From contig CBFDDF010000009.1 in assembly GCA_965603495.1 (NCBI GenBank), positions 1 through 64,000 of the forward strand: DNA of 64,000 nt, in the 5' to 3' direction. Position 1 is the stretch's first letter, and each line of letters begins with the position of its first letter. This DNA is from Thiomicrorhabdus sp965603495 (GTDB taxonomy: Bacteria > Pseudomonadota > Gammaproteobacteria > Thiomicrospirales > Thiomicrospiraceae). Below are positions 1-8,493 of this stretch, piece by piece. Both the position numbers and the translations under genes were made by a program. The notes under the pieces are model-generated. The model worked only from the letters and a program-made list of their open reading frames with translations, did not search any database and was not told the origin of the DNA.

Positions 1-25
1 AACACCGCAATAAATGCGGTGTTTT
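1..25. terminator. Intrinsic-terminator-like hairpin at window edge
   Basis: Nine-base arms AACACCGCA (1-9) and TGCGGTGTT (15-23) enclose a 5-base loop and are followed by TTTT-type sequence. It could end a plus-strand gene lying before the window or the minus-strand gsp operon, whose last stop is 130 bases away. The far flank is outside the window, so its direction cannot be settled. Confidence 0.6.
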
Positions 26-43
26 AGGTTACTTTATAAACTG

Positions 44-55
44 ACCAGGCCTGGT
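44..55. repeat. Dispersed palindrome copy 1 (exact)
   Basis: Exact ACCAGGCCTGGT, extended by G/C and T/A flanking pairs to a 16-base palindrome. It lies between the edge hairpin and the end of gspN. Confidence 0.9.
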
Positions 56-152
56 CATCTTAAACAAAGCTGATTTAATACCTCGCCTAGACGGTATATA
101 AATTAGTACTTAGAAGCCTAAACAGCCATTCAGATCTAGAACCTATCCAACC

Positions 153-992
153 TCACCATCGCCCCTTACTTGTAAAGGCAGCTAAAGTAGGCGTTTTTTG
201 CACCATAATTTGCGCCCAAGCAGGCATTTTCTGTGCGGATTCAGCTTTTACGGAAATTGTAACGTCATAGGTATGATTAGGTCTTATATCGACATGACCT
301 ATTAACCGCCAACCATCCTCTTGAGCATTTAAATCCAACAGAATAGCTTGAGCCTCCATACTAGGCACCACTGTCACGACAGGTAAGTTAATTCCGAAAG
401 TAGAGAGTGAGTGAATTTCAAATTGGCCACTCACTTTCTCAGGCCAGAAGGTCAATGAATTCAGTGCCATTTCGACATCTCTTGCAATAATTTGACCTGT
501 TGCAGCAAACATTCCTAGACCAGCTGACGCTAATCTCTGAGTAAGCTGTGCAATGTCAACACTACCCTGCAGCCCAGTTAAAATCACCGGCGCTTCTGCA
601 GACAGCAAGTCTCTTTCAAAGTAAAAACCTATTTGACTATTTTCCGCCAAAAACCATTGTTGTTGACTGCCTAGACTTGCTTTTAACAAAGGCAACCAAT
701 CGACATCCCACTCTAGGATACCTAAATCCAATACCGTACCAGGCTTATTCGTTATATGAGTCGAAATTGCCATCTCACCATTCCAGACAGATCCTTCTAC
801 AGTTTCTATTAACCACTGTTTAGGAATCTGCTTTTGCACCACTGGTTGTGAAATTAGCCAACTCGCTGGGAGGTTGTAGAATATTGACAACGCTAGTGTA
901 AGTACAAATACAAGGCCCATCCAAAAACGGCTCAACCCAAGACTCTCACCCAGCTTACTCCCTGACAGACTACTTATGAGTGCAAGCTTCAC
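153..992 (-). CDS. gspN: Type II secretion system protein GspN
   Basis: 279 residues, the usual GspN size. One membrane segment at about residues 24-42 is followed by a periplasmic domain with the family-like stretch ending in EGSVWNG. GspN is an accessory inner-membrane component of the type II secretion (T2S) machine. It is the last gene of the minus-strand gsp operon. It starts with GTG inside the TGA stop of gspM (overlap 989-992), which suggests translational coupling. Assignment rests on position after gspM plus the overall sequence pattern; the family is weakly conserved. Confidence 0.88.
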   Translation of the reverse strand: MKLALISSLSGSKLGESLGLSRFWMGLVFVLTLALSIFYNLPASWLISQPVVQKQIPKQWLIETVEGSVWNGEMAISTHITNKPGTVLDLGILEWDVDWLPLLKASLGSQQQWFLAENSQIGFYFERDLLSAEAPVILTGLQGSVDIAQLTQRLASAGLGMFAATGQIIARDVEMALNSLTFWPEKVSGQFEIHSLSTFGINLPVVTVVPSMEAQAILLDLNAQEDGWRLIGHVDIRPNHTYDVTISVKAESAQKMPAWAQIMVQKTPTLAAFTSKGRW

Positions 993-1477
993 TTCACTAC
1001 CTCAAACTCTACTTGCGCCTGAGTGAAACCGGGTTTAATCGGCGTTAATTGCATATTTTTGGCAATCACGCCTTGCGACTCTAACTTGGATAACCAACGA
1101 AACAAGCGTGGTGCGTTTACCTCATTAAAGCTGACCTTCACACCCTTCTCCGTCAATTGAAGCTCCTGCATTTGATGCATTAAATTTCCAGACTTCAATT
1201 CACTCTGAACAAAACTCATCAATCCTGTTTTTGATTGAATGTCTAACTGCGGATTTTTTGAAACCTGTTGAACGACAAGGGGGGCTTGTTGATTTAGCCA
1301 AACCCAGTCATTTTTAGATTTTTCAAGCGCCTGCTTCATCTGGTCATTTGCCGTCTGAATAGGCGACCATATCAAACCATAGAACAATACTACTGTTAAA
1401 AACAGCATTAACAGCGAGACTAACTGCTTTTCGCGCTGCGCCAAATTTGACCAGGCCTGGTTAATTTGCATCCACAT
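989..1477 (-). CDS. gspM: Type II secretion system protein GspM
   Basis: 162 residues with a short cytoplasmic head, a membrane segment at about residues 20-38 and a periplasmic ferredoxin-like domain, the normal GspM plan. GspM pairs with GspL in the inner-membrane assembly platform. The gene overlaps gspL by 17 bases upstream and gspN by 4 bases downstream. The dispersed palindrome at 1450-1461 lies inside the first codons and is translated as N-Q-A-W-S, so this copy is fixed within a coding sequence. Confidence 0.92.
   Translation of the reverse strand: MWMQINQAWSNLAQREKQLVSLLMLFLTVVLFYGLIWSPIQTANDQMKQALEKSKNDWVWLNQQAPLVVQQVSKNPQLDIQSKTGLMSFVQSELKSGNLMHQMQELQLTEKGVKVSFNEVNAPRLFRWLSKLESQGVIAKNMQLTPIKPGFTQAQVEFEVVK
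1450..1461. repeat. Dispersed palindrome copy 2 (exact, in gspM)
   Basis: Exact ACCAGGCCTGGT in the 5' end of gspM, where it also touches the stop codon of gspL at 1461-1463. Confidence 0.9.
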
Positions 1478-2669
1478 AAAAAACTCCTTCCACTAACGCT
1501 GGGGTCACATTTTTAACTTGTAATGAAATTTGTCCAGAAACCTTGTCAGACTTCAAATGAGCATTCAAACCTTCCAAATCTTGTGTCTTTAGAGACTCTA
1601 CAAAAATCGTTAACCGTCCAGACTGACGACTTTTATCATTCGAATTCTTTTGATTCCAATGTATTTTTTGAATCTTAATAGCGGGAAACAATTTAAAACC
1701 ATTTTCAACTTCATGTATCAACTGACTCGGTCCAATCGCCACAGAACTGTCTGTTTGATTGATTCTATTTTTGGTTTGCACCCGAATATTAATGATTTTT
1801 TTAACCTCAGGGAATAGATGCTTAAAGAGCGTTTCTGTTTCAGCTTGATAGTTAATCACTTGAGTTTGCAAACGCTGAGTCTCTAAAGACGTATGCACTA
1901 GAAAGCTTAAAAGGATTAAAAACAGAATCACAAAATGCCACTTCCAGCGCTGAAAAATAGAATATCCCTCTGACAAAGAGACATAATCACCTATTCGCAA
2001 GTTATAGCCTGACAACATATCCAGCGTCTGGCTTGAGCTATCATACTGCTGGGTTACTTCATTCAACTCGGGTAATTGGCTCTCTTTACCTTGACCCGTT
2101 AAAACACGAATTTCTTGCAACCACTCTGGGCTACCCGCAAAACCTGAATACTGGTCTTTTCTTACAACTCGCAAGTTTTCGTTGGCATAGACATTCCAAG
2201 CAACCTTATCTTCTAAAGTGTCTTTATGCGCAAGCGGTACACTGAAGCAGTCAGCAACCAGAGCCGCGTGTTCCAAACCATGATCTTCTAGCACTTTAAT
2301 CCATTTCTGCATCAAAGCGTGCTCAACTAGGGCGGCTGAAACAATGCCTTGTGCAGAACGGTTTAAAGCGACTATATGGAAATGCTCTATCGGCTCAGAA
2401 AGAGACTCTTCTAATGTAAAAGGTAATGCAGCCAACCAATCTGCTCGACGTTTTCCAGGCACAAACACCGACATCAATAACACCTGCTGAGTGGGCACCC
2501 AAACCACGCCAATAGCCTGACTTAATGTCCCTTTATTTTTCAGGGACTGAATAAATGAACCTGCCTCAAAGGCCTGGCTATCCTCTGCTGATAAAATCAA
2601 TGTTCCATATAAATCTATCTTTGCGATGATCTTATTATTCACGTTATCCATGCTCTTATTCTGACGCAT
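1461..2669 (-). CDS. gspL: Type II secretion system protein GspL
   Basis: 402 residues. A cytoplasmic actin-like domain (about 1-235) binds the ATPase GspE in this family. A membrane helix follows at about 241-262 and then a periplasmic ferredoxin-like domain. This is the standard GspL architecture and length. The gene overlaps gspK by 14 bases and gspM by 17. A second in-frame ATG at codon 7 could also serve as start. No missing core region is apparent. Confidence 0.93.
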   Translation of the reverse strand: MRQNKSMDNVNNKIIAKIDLYGTLILSAEDSQAFEAGSFIQSLKNKGTLSQAIGVVWVPTQQVLLMSVFVPGKRRADWLAALPFTLEESLSEPIEHFHIVALNRSAQGIVSAALVEHALMQKWIKVLEDHGLEHAALVADCFSVPLAHKDTLEDKVAWNVYANENLRVVRKDQYSGFAGSPEWLQEIRVLTGQGKESQLPELNEVTQQYDSSSQTLDMLSGYNLRIGDYVSLSEGYSIFQRWKWHFVILFLILLSFLVHTSLETQRLQTQVINYQAETETLFKHLFPEVKKIINIRVQTKNRINQTDSSVAIGPSQLIHEVENGFKLFPAIKIQKIHWNQKNSNDKSRQSGRLTIFVESLKTQDLEGLNAHLKSDKVSGQISLQVKNVTPALVEGVFYVDAN

Positions 2670-3654
2670 TTAACCACCTTTGCAACAAACTCACTTTTGC
2701 ATCACTTCCACGATAAAAAATAGCTGAAAAACCTTGATTTGAATCACCATAATGAATCTGCCCCTCCAATAAAAAGAACTGACTTTGTATCGCAATCATC
2801 CAATCCGGCAAATCTCGGTTGATTTCTTCAGGCGTAAATCCAGTTTGTTCGGTTAAAAACACTTTAAAATCCTCAAGACTCTTAGCAGGTTCAGCCTTGC
2901 GCCGCTGAACCCAAGCATTGGCTATCTCTAAATTCATCCAATCTGTCAAGGCCAACAACACTGATTCTGAAGCCGTGTTAATATTGACTGCCGTCACCAT
3001 CGGTAAGGTCGTAATACCCTGTTGGAATAGATTCCACTGCTTTATGGGCAAGGCATTCAATCCCTGTACATTTTTTAATTCACTTAATGTGACAACCGCT
3101 TGGTTTGCCGTTCGGTAGGCGGGATCCATTAATAGATAAGTCTCGCTTTCCGCACCAAAGGGCAAAGGTTCATCATCACTATCAACCCAATCAGTCAAAC
3201 TATCCATAAAGGTAGGTTGCAGCTCTATATTAATGGCATAACGCTCTATCAAAGCACGCCACATTTTGTATTTTTCAACATCTGCTTCTAACAAGTTATT
3301 GATATTAATCTTAGCAAACAGATCCTCAAGTTGTCCTGTAATCTCTCCACCTTCAAATGGAATCGCCACCAAGGGTTGCGCCCAACGCTCATCTAAAGAG
3401 TCTAGTTTGTTATTTTCTGCATCTAGCCTTAACCCCGTTTTAACCCATGACTCAAGACCATATAACACGGATAGTGACTGAGCCTGGTGCAACATGTAGG
3501 TACTTCTTTTAAGTGTTAGATGCTCTTTATAGAGGATATTACTCCCCAACACCGATACCACTGCGACCACCAATAAGACAGTCAACAAAGCGAAGCCTTT
3601 TTCAGCAGACTTAACGCTGTCTACTGCCTTACTGGAAACCCGAAAGTATTTCAC
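2656..3654 (-). CDS. gspK: Type II secretion minor pseudopilin GspK
   Basis: 332 residues, the usual length of this large minor pseudopilin. A type IV prepilin leader is cleaved after Gly20 in K-G|F-A-L-L-T. The +5 position is Thr rather than Glu, a known hallmark of GspK, which caps the pseudopilus tip with GspI and GspJ. Later the chain carries the metal-binding-type insert and the helix-hairpin-helix-like stretch NINTASES. Start codon is GTG and shares one base with the TAG stop of gspJ. Confidence 0.95.
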   Translation of the reverse strand: MKYFRVSSKAVDSVKSAEKGFALLTVLLVVAVVSVLGSNILYKEHLTLKRSTYMLHQAQSLSVLYGLESWVKTGLRLDAENNKLDSLDERWAQPLVAIPFEGGEITGQLEDLFAKININNLLEADVEKYKMWRALIERYAINIELQPTFMDSLTDWVDSDDEPLPFGAESETYLLMDPAYRTANQAVVTLSELKNVQGLNALPIKQWNLFQQGITTLPMVTAVNINTASESVLLALTDWMNLEIANAWVQRRKAEPAKSLEDFKVFLTEQTGFTPEEINRDLPDWMIAIQSQFFLLEGQIHYGDSNQGFSAIFYRGSDAKVSLLQRWLNASE

Positions 3655-4373
3655 TATTGAACAACCCCCTCTGCTTCTATGACAGGCTCAGACCCTACAA
3701 CCTCGCCATCTTCCGCTTGAGTTTCTTCAGGCTCTACTGCCAGAGCGAAGGAGGTGCTATCAACCCCTTTAATCAATTTGGTTAGGGTACCTTTGTCTTT
3801 TAGCTCAATGACGACTTCGACAAGACTGGGTAAACTGGTGATTGAATCCACCGCATTAGGCCAACTCTCAATCCATTGATTCTGCGGATTAAGCATTCGT
3901 ACCGAAAATCGACTCACTGAGTCCAGCAATAACAACTTTACAGACTCACTATCCGCAGCACGATCTACAACGGGCCAAACTGTTCTATAAAGCTGCTCTC
4001 CATCCAGATAATAGCCAACCCTCATTAAACCGGCATTAGCAAAAGGGGTTGGAAACTCGGCCAATCGTGTTAACTCTAACCCCAAATCTTCCCGGTATTG
4101 AAAAGCCGGTAACCGCCCACCTAACTCATCTTGAACAGAACGCGGAGCCATTTGCACCACATCCTGCTCTAGCCACCACACCGCTCGTTGTATCGCGGTC
4201 ATTCTGTCATTGTGCTCAAAAAAACTACCCTGCACCCGAACCACACTGTCTATTGATTGATAGGACAATACCGCAATGACACCTGAAATACTTAAAGCCA
4301 CCAATAATTCAATTAAAGTGAAGCCCCGTTGAAAGGCGTTTTTCGAAGACCTTGCTTGGTGAAACGGGTTCAT
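3654..4373 (-). CDS. gspJ: Type II secretion minor pseudopilin GspJ
   Basis: 239 residues. The prepilin leader is cut at R-G17|F18-T-L-I-E, keeping the conserved +5 Glu22, followed by the hydrophobic helix. GspJ joins GspI and GspK in the tip complex that starts pseudopilus assembly. The ATG lies in the gspI stop (ATGA overlap at 4370-4373). The tail after about residue 215 is acidic and Glu/Val-rich and looks poorly conserved. Confidence 0.94.
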   Translation of the reverse strand: MNPFHQARSSKNAFQRGFTLIELLVALSISGVIAVLSYQSIDSVVRVQGSFFEHNDRMTAIQRAVWWLEQDVVQMAPRSVQDELGGRLPAFQYREDLGLELTRLAEFPTPFANAGLMRVGYYLDGEQLYRTVWPVVDRAADSESVKLLLLDSVSRFSVRMLNPQNQWIESWPNAVDSITSLPSLVEVVIELKDKGTLTKLIKGVDSTSFALAVEPEETQAEDGEVVGSEPVIEAEGVVQ

Positions 4374-4732
4374 TCCTCACCTACGATTGTGACTAATCGT
4401 GCAGAAATTTCAGCTTGCTTTACTCTGCGTACCTGTATTTCAGTCTTGTAGATTCCGGGTATCAATGTTTGCTCTTTTAACAGCTCAGTTTCCCACTCTA
4501 AATTCATAAACGAAATCGTCTGCTTAGCTTCTCTAGCCACTTCTGTGGTCAATTGCAGTTTTATCAGCTCATTTTCAGCAATCATGGTTGCCATAATGCG
4601 CTCTTCCAATCCTGACTGATTTAAAATGGATAAACCCAGCGAGCGACTTAATGCCGCCAATGCAATCGCGATAATAGTGAGCGCAATCATGACTTCAATT
4701 AAAGTAAAACCGCGTTGGGCCCGAGATTTCAT
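4370..4732 (-). CDS. gspI: Type II secretion minor pseudopilin GspI
   Basis: 120 residues from the chosen start. The leader M-K-S-R-A-Q-R-G|F-T-L-I-E is a compact class III prepilin signal with Glu at +5. I chose ATG at 4732 because it follows the gspH stop (4734-4736) by one base. An upstream in-frame start at 4768 would add 12 residues of poor signal-peptide character and overlap gspH. GspI is the central minor pseudopilin, binding GspJ and GspK. Confidence 0.92.
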   Translation of the reverse strand: MKSRAQRGFTLIEVMIALTIIAIALAALSRSLGLSILNQSGLEERIMATMIAENELIKLQLTTEVAREAKQTISFMNLEWETELLKEQTLIPGIYKTEIQVRRVKQAEISARLVTIVGEE

Positions 4733-4733
4733 T

Positions 4734-5267
4734 TTATAAATCGCTCTCGTCAAACTGCAAAAACACATTCCATTGAATCACCAGCGGCTCAATCACCTCT
4801 TGTTGTTGCAGCTTCTGACTCAATGTCATGAGTGTGATAGAACCAGGAGTCACTTCGCCGCTCGGCCAAAACACCCAACCAGACTTAGGCAATTCGTAAC
4901 GCTGTACAGCCGACGGTTCGGTTTGCCACTCTGCCTCAACCACCCAACTCATAGCATCAACTTTAGAGGACGGCTCCCAAACACCTTTGACTGAACGATA
5001 AGCTGTTAAACCAGTTGCTTCAGGAACCACTAAATACATTTTTTGATCAAAGGCAGATAAGTCGCTGACAAACTCCAGCAAACTTTTCACTTTAATGGTT
5101 TGCGCTCTGAGTTGATTCTGCTCATTTTGATTCAAAGACAGCATACCTACACTTAAGACAATGGAAATAATAACCACCACCACCATTACTTCGATAAGCG
5201 TAAATCCGCTTTCTGCAGACGGGCTGCGTGGCATCTGTTTCAATAAATTTAAGGGCACAAAATTCAA
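4734..5267 (-). CDS. gspH: Type II secretion minor pseudopilin GspH
   Basis: 177 residues. Prepilin leader cleaved at S-G21|F22-T-L-I-E, then a hydrophobic helix and a beta-rich globular part, as expected of GspH, which links the tip complex to the GspG filament. Met12 is an alternative start giving a shorter leader. It sits 13 bases after gspG and one base before gspI. Confidence 0.92.
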   Translation of the reverse strand: MNFVPLNLLKQMPRSPSAESGFTLIEVMVVVVIISIVLSVGMLSLNQNEQNQLRAQTIKVKSLLEFVSDLSAFDQKMYLVVPEATGLTAYRSVKGVWEPSSKVDAMSWVVEAEWQTEPSAVQRYELPKSGWVFWPSGEVTPGSITLMTLSQKLQQQEVIEPLVIQWNVFLQFDESDL

Positions 5268-5280
5268 CCGTGGAATTGCT

Positions 5281-5736
5281 TTAATAAATCATCCAGTTAC
5301 CAATGGTCGCATTCACACCTTCACCGCCCTCTTCATTATCTGCGCCATAGGTGAACACATCAAATTCACCGTGTTCACCAGGCATCAAATAAAGATAAGG
5401 ATTACCCCATGGATCCAAAGGCATTCTATCCAATACTTGCTTCCAATTTTTAGGCACTGGATCTTCAGTCGGTTTCACCGATAATGCCTCTAAACCTTGA
5501 TCGGTAGTTGGGTAAAAAAAGTTATCAAGCCTATAAAGCTGTAATGCTGAACCAATTGAACTGATATCTTGTTTAGCTTTTACAACTCTTGCTTCATCAG
5601 GTCTTTCCATCAGTTTAGGTACAACCATACCTGCGAGCACCGCCAGAATCACCACAACCACCATCAACTCAATTAAGGTGAAACCTTTTTGCAGCTGGAT
5701 TTTCAATTGATTTTGCGTACATGCTTGTTGTTTCAT
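5281..5736 (-). CDS. gspG: Type II secretion major pseudopilin GspG
   Basis: 151 residues from ATG 5736, close to the family norm of about 145. Leader cut at K-G18|F19-T-L-I-E, then the pilin helix and the conserved C-terminal calcium-site region containing PLDPWGNPY and the DVFTYGAD stretch. An AAGGA ribosome site lies just upstream of 5736. An upstream in-frame start at 5805 would overlap gspF and give an overlong leader, so I reject it. GspG is the main subunit of the periplasmic pseudopilus. Confidence 0.96.
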   Translation of the reverse strand: MKQQACTQNQLKIQLQKGFTLIELMVVVVILAVLAGMVVPKLMERPDEARVVKAKQDISSIGSALQLYRLDNFFYPTTDQGLEALSVKPTEDPVPKNWKQVLDRMPLDPWGNPYLYLMPGEHGEFDVFTYGADNEEGGEGVNATIGNWMIY

Positions 5737-5797
5737 ACTTAATCCTTCGTTGTTATTTTTTAAATAGGCCCGCGACTCAAATTTGCTCTTTGTTACA

Positions 5798-7021
5798 TTA
5801 GCCACTAATCATCTGATTCATTTCAAATATGGGCATCATAATCGCTAATACAATCAATAAAACCACTCCCCCCATCACAACAATCATTACAGGCTCTAAA
5901 ATACTCACCAATGTTTCTGCCGCATTTTCTACCGACGACTCATAATGTTTGGCACCTCGTAATAACATATTATCCAGTTGACCTTTACCCTCGCCTGTTT
6001 TAACTAGATTAAGGAGTAATGGTGGAAATATTTTTTCTTCTTCCATGGAGAGATACACACTCTTACCTTCGCGTACCTTCGCAACCATATTCAATACAGA
6101 TTTTTTTAAGGGATCCAAGGTCATGACTTCAACTGAAATAGTTAAGGCTTCTTTAACATTTACACCACTGGACAATAAGACTCCTAATGTTCTCGCCCAG
6201 CGTGCGGTTTCTGAATAGATCAAAAAACGCTTAATACCGGGGGTTTTTAAAAGCATACTATGTATTTTAAAACGCCACTTAGGTTGGCGTAACATCCACT
6301 TCACGCCCAATACTAAAGCAATCAACAGCATCACCAGAAATTCTGCATAGTTTTGCATAAAGGCACTAATATCGAGTAAGCCTTGCGTCAATGGCGGCAA
6401 GGCTTGATTCATATTATCAAACACACTAACCACTTTAGGGACAACATAGACCATTAGAAATAGAACGATGGCAATCGCGACCACCACCATTAACGTCGGA
6501 TAAATTAAGGCGGTTTTAAGTTTTTTATTTAATTGGTCTCGCTGTTCAATCGCATCGGCTAGACGAGATAGGACCTTATCTAAATAACCACTTTCCTCAC
6601 CTGCCTGAATGATTGCGATATATTCTTGGCTGACAGTATAGGAGGAACGCTGCATGGCCATTGCCAATGAATATCCCTCGGTGACATTGGTATGCAAACC
6701 GGTGACGAAACGGGACATGAGCTTAGAATCTGATTGATTAGAAAGGGACTTTAAAGCTTGATTGAGGGGAATACTTGCATCCAGTAAAGTATACAACTCA
6801 CGGGTAAAGAGTGCTAAGTCCCCCACTTGAATGCGCTGCGTCAGCAAGCTACTAAAGAAACTTTTCTCGCTATTTTTTTGAGTTGCAACCGACTGAATAG
6901 CAATCGGACTTAGACCATCATCGCGTAGCATTTGACGAATTTGACGCTCAGAGTCCCCTTCCAACAAACCTTTTTTAGTTTGCCCAGATGTCGTCAATGC
7001 TTTGTATTCAAATACTGCCAC
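5798..7021 (-). CDS. gspF: Type II secretion inner-membrane platform protein GspF
   Basis: 407 residues, full length for GspF. Two cytoplasmic T2SSF helical domains are each followed by membrane helices (about 170-195, 220-240 and 375-400). GspF is the polytopic platform protein that couples the GspE ATPase to pseudopilin insertion. It lies 14 bases after gspE, with 61 bases between it and gspG, the widest gap inside the gspE-gspN stretch. Confidence 0.96.
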   Translation of the reverse strand: MAVFEYKALTTSGQTKKGLLEGDSERQIRQMLRDDGLSPIAIQSVATQKNSEKSFFSSLLTQRIQVGDLALFTRELYTLLDASIPLNQALKSLSNQSDSKLMSRFVTGLHTNVTEGYSLAMAMQRSSYTVSQEYIAIIQAGEESGYLDKVLSRLADAIEQRDQLNKKLKTALIYPTLMVVVAIAIVLFLMVYVVPKVVSVFDNMNQALPPLTQGLLDISAFMQNYAEFLVMLLIALVLGVKWMLRQPKWRFKIHSMLLKTPGIKRFLIYSETARWARTLGVLLSSGVNVKEALTISVEVMTLDPLKKSVLNMVAKVREGKSVYLSMEEEKIFPPLLLNLVKTGEGKGQLDNMLLRGAKHYESSVENAAETLVSILEPVMIVVMGGVVLLIVLAIMMPIFEMNQMISG

Positions 7022-7035
7022 AATGCCATCCCGCC

Positions 7036-8493
7036 TTAAATCTGAGTAACTCTCAGAACTTCTTGTAAACTCGTACGACCATCAAGCACCGCTTTATAGC
7101 CGCTCTCATGTAAAGGGCGTGACTGTTCTCTGAGAACTTTTTCAATGTCCATTTCTGCGGCTTCATCATTAATCATGCTACGGACTTGATCATTGATTAG
7201 AATCAATTCGTACAACCCCATCCGCCCTTGGTAACCCGTTTGTTTGCATTGCGGACATCCAATCGGTCTATAAATTTTAGCCTGGTCGACATTCAGCACT
7301 TTGCACTCGGCTGAATCCGCCTCATAGGCTTCTCGACAATGCGGGCATAAGCAACGCACTAAACGCTGTGAAAGCACCCCCACCAAACTGGATGAGAGTA
7401 GAAATGGCTCAATACCCATATCTCTTAATCGAGTGATGGCACCAACCGCCGTATTGGTATGCAAAGTTGATAAAACCAAATGCCCTGTTAATGAAGCCTG
7501 AACCGCGATATTCGCCGTCTCTTGATCGCGAATCTCTCCAATCATAACGACATCTGGATCCTGACGCAAAATAGCACGCAAGCCTCTTGCAAAACTCATG
7601 TCCGCTTTCATATTGACTTGAGTCTGATTGATGCCGTCGATGTTGTATTCGACGGGGTCTTCAATCGTCATGATATTACGCTGTGTATCATTTAACAGCC
7701 CTAAACCCGCATATAAGGTTGTGGTTTTACCAGAGCCTGTCGGTCCTGTCACCAGGAAAATACCATGTGATTTAGACAGCGCCTTTTGCACACCCGCTTC
7801 CATGCTCGCAGGCATCCCTAAATCAGATAACATCAGACGATCTGCACCCTTATCTAATATTCGTAACACAACCCTTTCACCAAAACTGGAGGGAATCGTC
7901 GAGACTCTTAAGTCAATCGCACGACCTCCCAGCTTTAAAGCCATACGACCATCTTGTGGCAAGCGTTTCTCAGCAATATCCAAACGCGCCATAACCTTAA
8001 TACGCGAAACCAGCATGGGCGCCAAACCCTGCTTTGGCGACAAAACTGTATGTAAAACGCCGTCTACTCTGAAACGGATGCGCAGCTGATTTTCGAAAGG
8101 CTCTATATGAATATCGGAGGCATTTTCGCGAATGGCTTCCGTTAAAATGGCATTCAAAAGTTTAATGATCGGCGCTTCATCAGAGCTATCTAACAAATCT
8201 TCAGGCTCGCCCAACTCGGTAAATACGGTTTCTAAATCATTAGTTTCGATTGACTGAATAGATTCCATTGAAGCATTTGTTCGATTGGCAAAACAGACTT
8301 GAATCTTCTCTTCAAAAGCCTCTTGAGAAAGCTTATGAAAAGAGACCTCTTCCTCCAATAAACGGCGCTGCATTTCCAACAATGCCGACACAGGAGTTCG
8401 GTCAGTATAAAACAGTGAAATCCCACTGCTCTCAGCAATCGCTAAAACCACTTGGTTTTTGCGTGCAAAGCTAAAAGAAAGTTCGATACTCAT
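7036..8493 (-). CDS. gspE: Type II secretion ATPase GspE
   Basis: 485 residues. The Walker A motif GPTGSGKTTT is at about residues 249-258, followed by the Asp box and Walker B region (DPDVVMIGEIRD) and the His box. The C-terminal domain has the zinc-binding tetracysteine found in GspE (CPHC near 382, CPQC near 412). GspE is the cytoplasmic hexameric motor of the secretion machine. The ATG overlaps the gspD TGA stop (8490-8493). Confidence 0.97.
   Translation of the reverse strand: MSIELSFSFARKNQVVLAIAESSGISLFYTDRTPVSALLEMQRRLLEEEVSFHKLSQEAFEEKIQVCFANRTNASMESIQSIETNDLETVFTELGEPEDLLDSSDEAPIIKLLNAILTEAIRENASDIHIEPFENQLRIRFRVDGVLHTVLSPKQGLAPMLVSRIKVMARLDIAEKRLPQDGRMALKLGGRAIDLRVSTIPSSFGERVVLRILDKGADRLMLSDLGMPASMEAGVQKALSKSHGIFLVTGPTGSGKTTTLYAGLGLLNDTQRNIMTIEDPVEYNIDGINQTQVNMKADMSFARGLRAILRQDPDVVMIGEIRDQETANIAVQASLTGHLVLSTLHTNTAVGAITRLRDMGIEPFLLSSSLVGVLSQRLVRCLCPHCREAYEADSAECKVLNVDQAKIYRPIGCPQCKQTGYQGRMGLYELILINDQVRSMINDEAAEMDIEKVLREQSRPLHESGYKAVLDGRTSLQEVLRVTQI

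Noticed and set aside
4733..5805. Longer starts for gspI (4768) and gspG (5805)
   Set aside because: Both lengthen the prepilin leader beyond the norm and overlap neighbours; the chosen starts have better spacing or ribosome sites.
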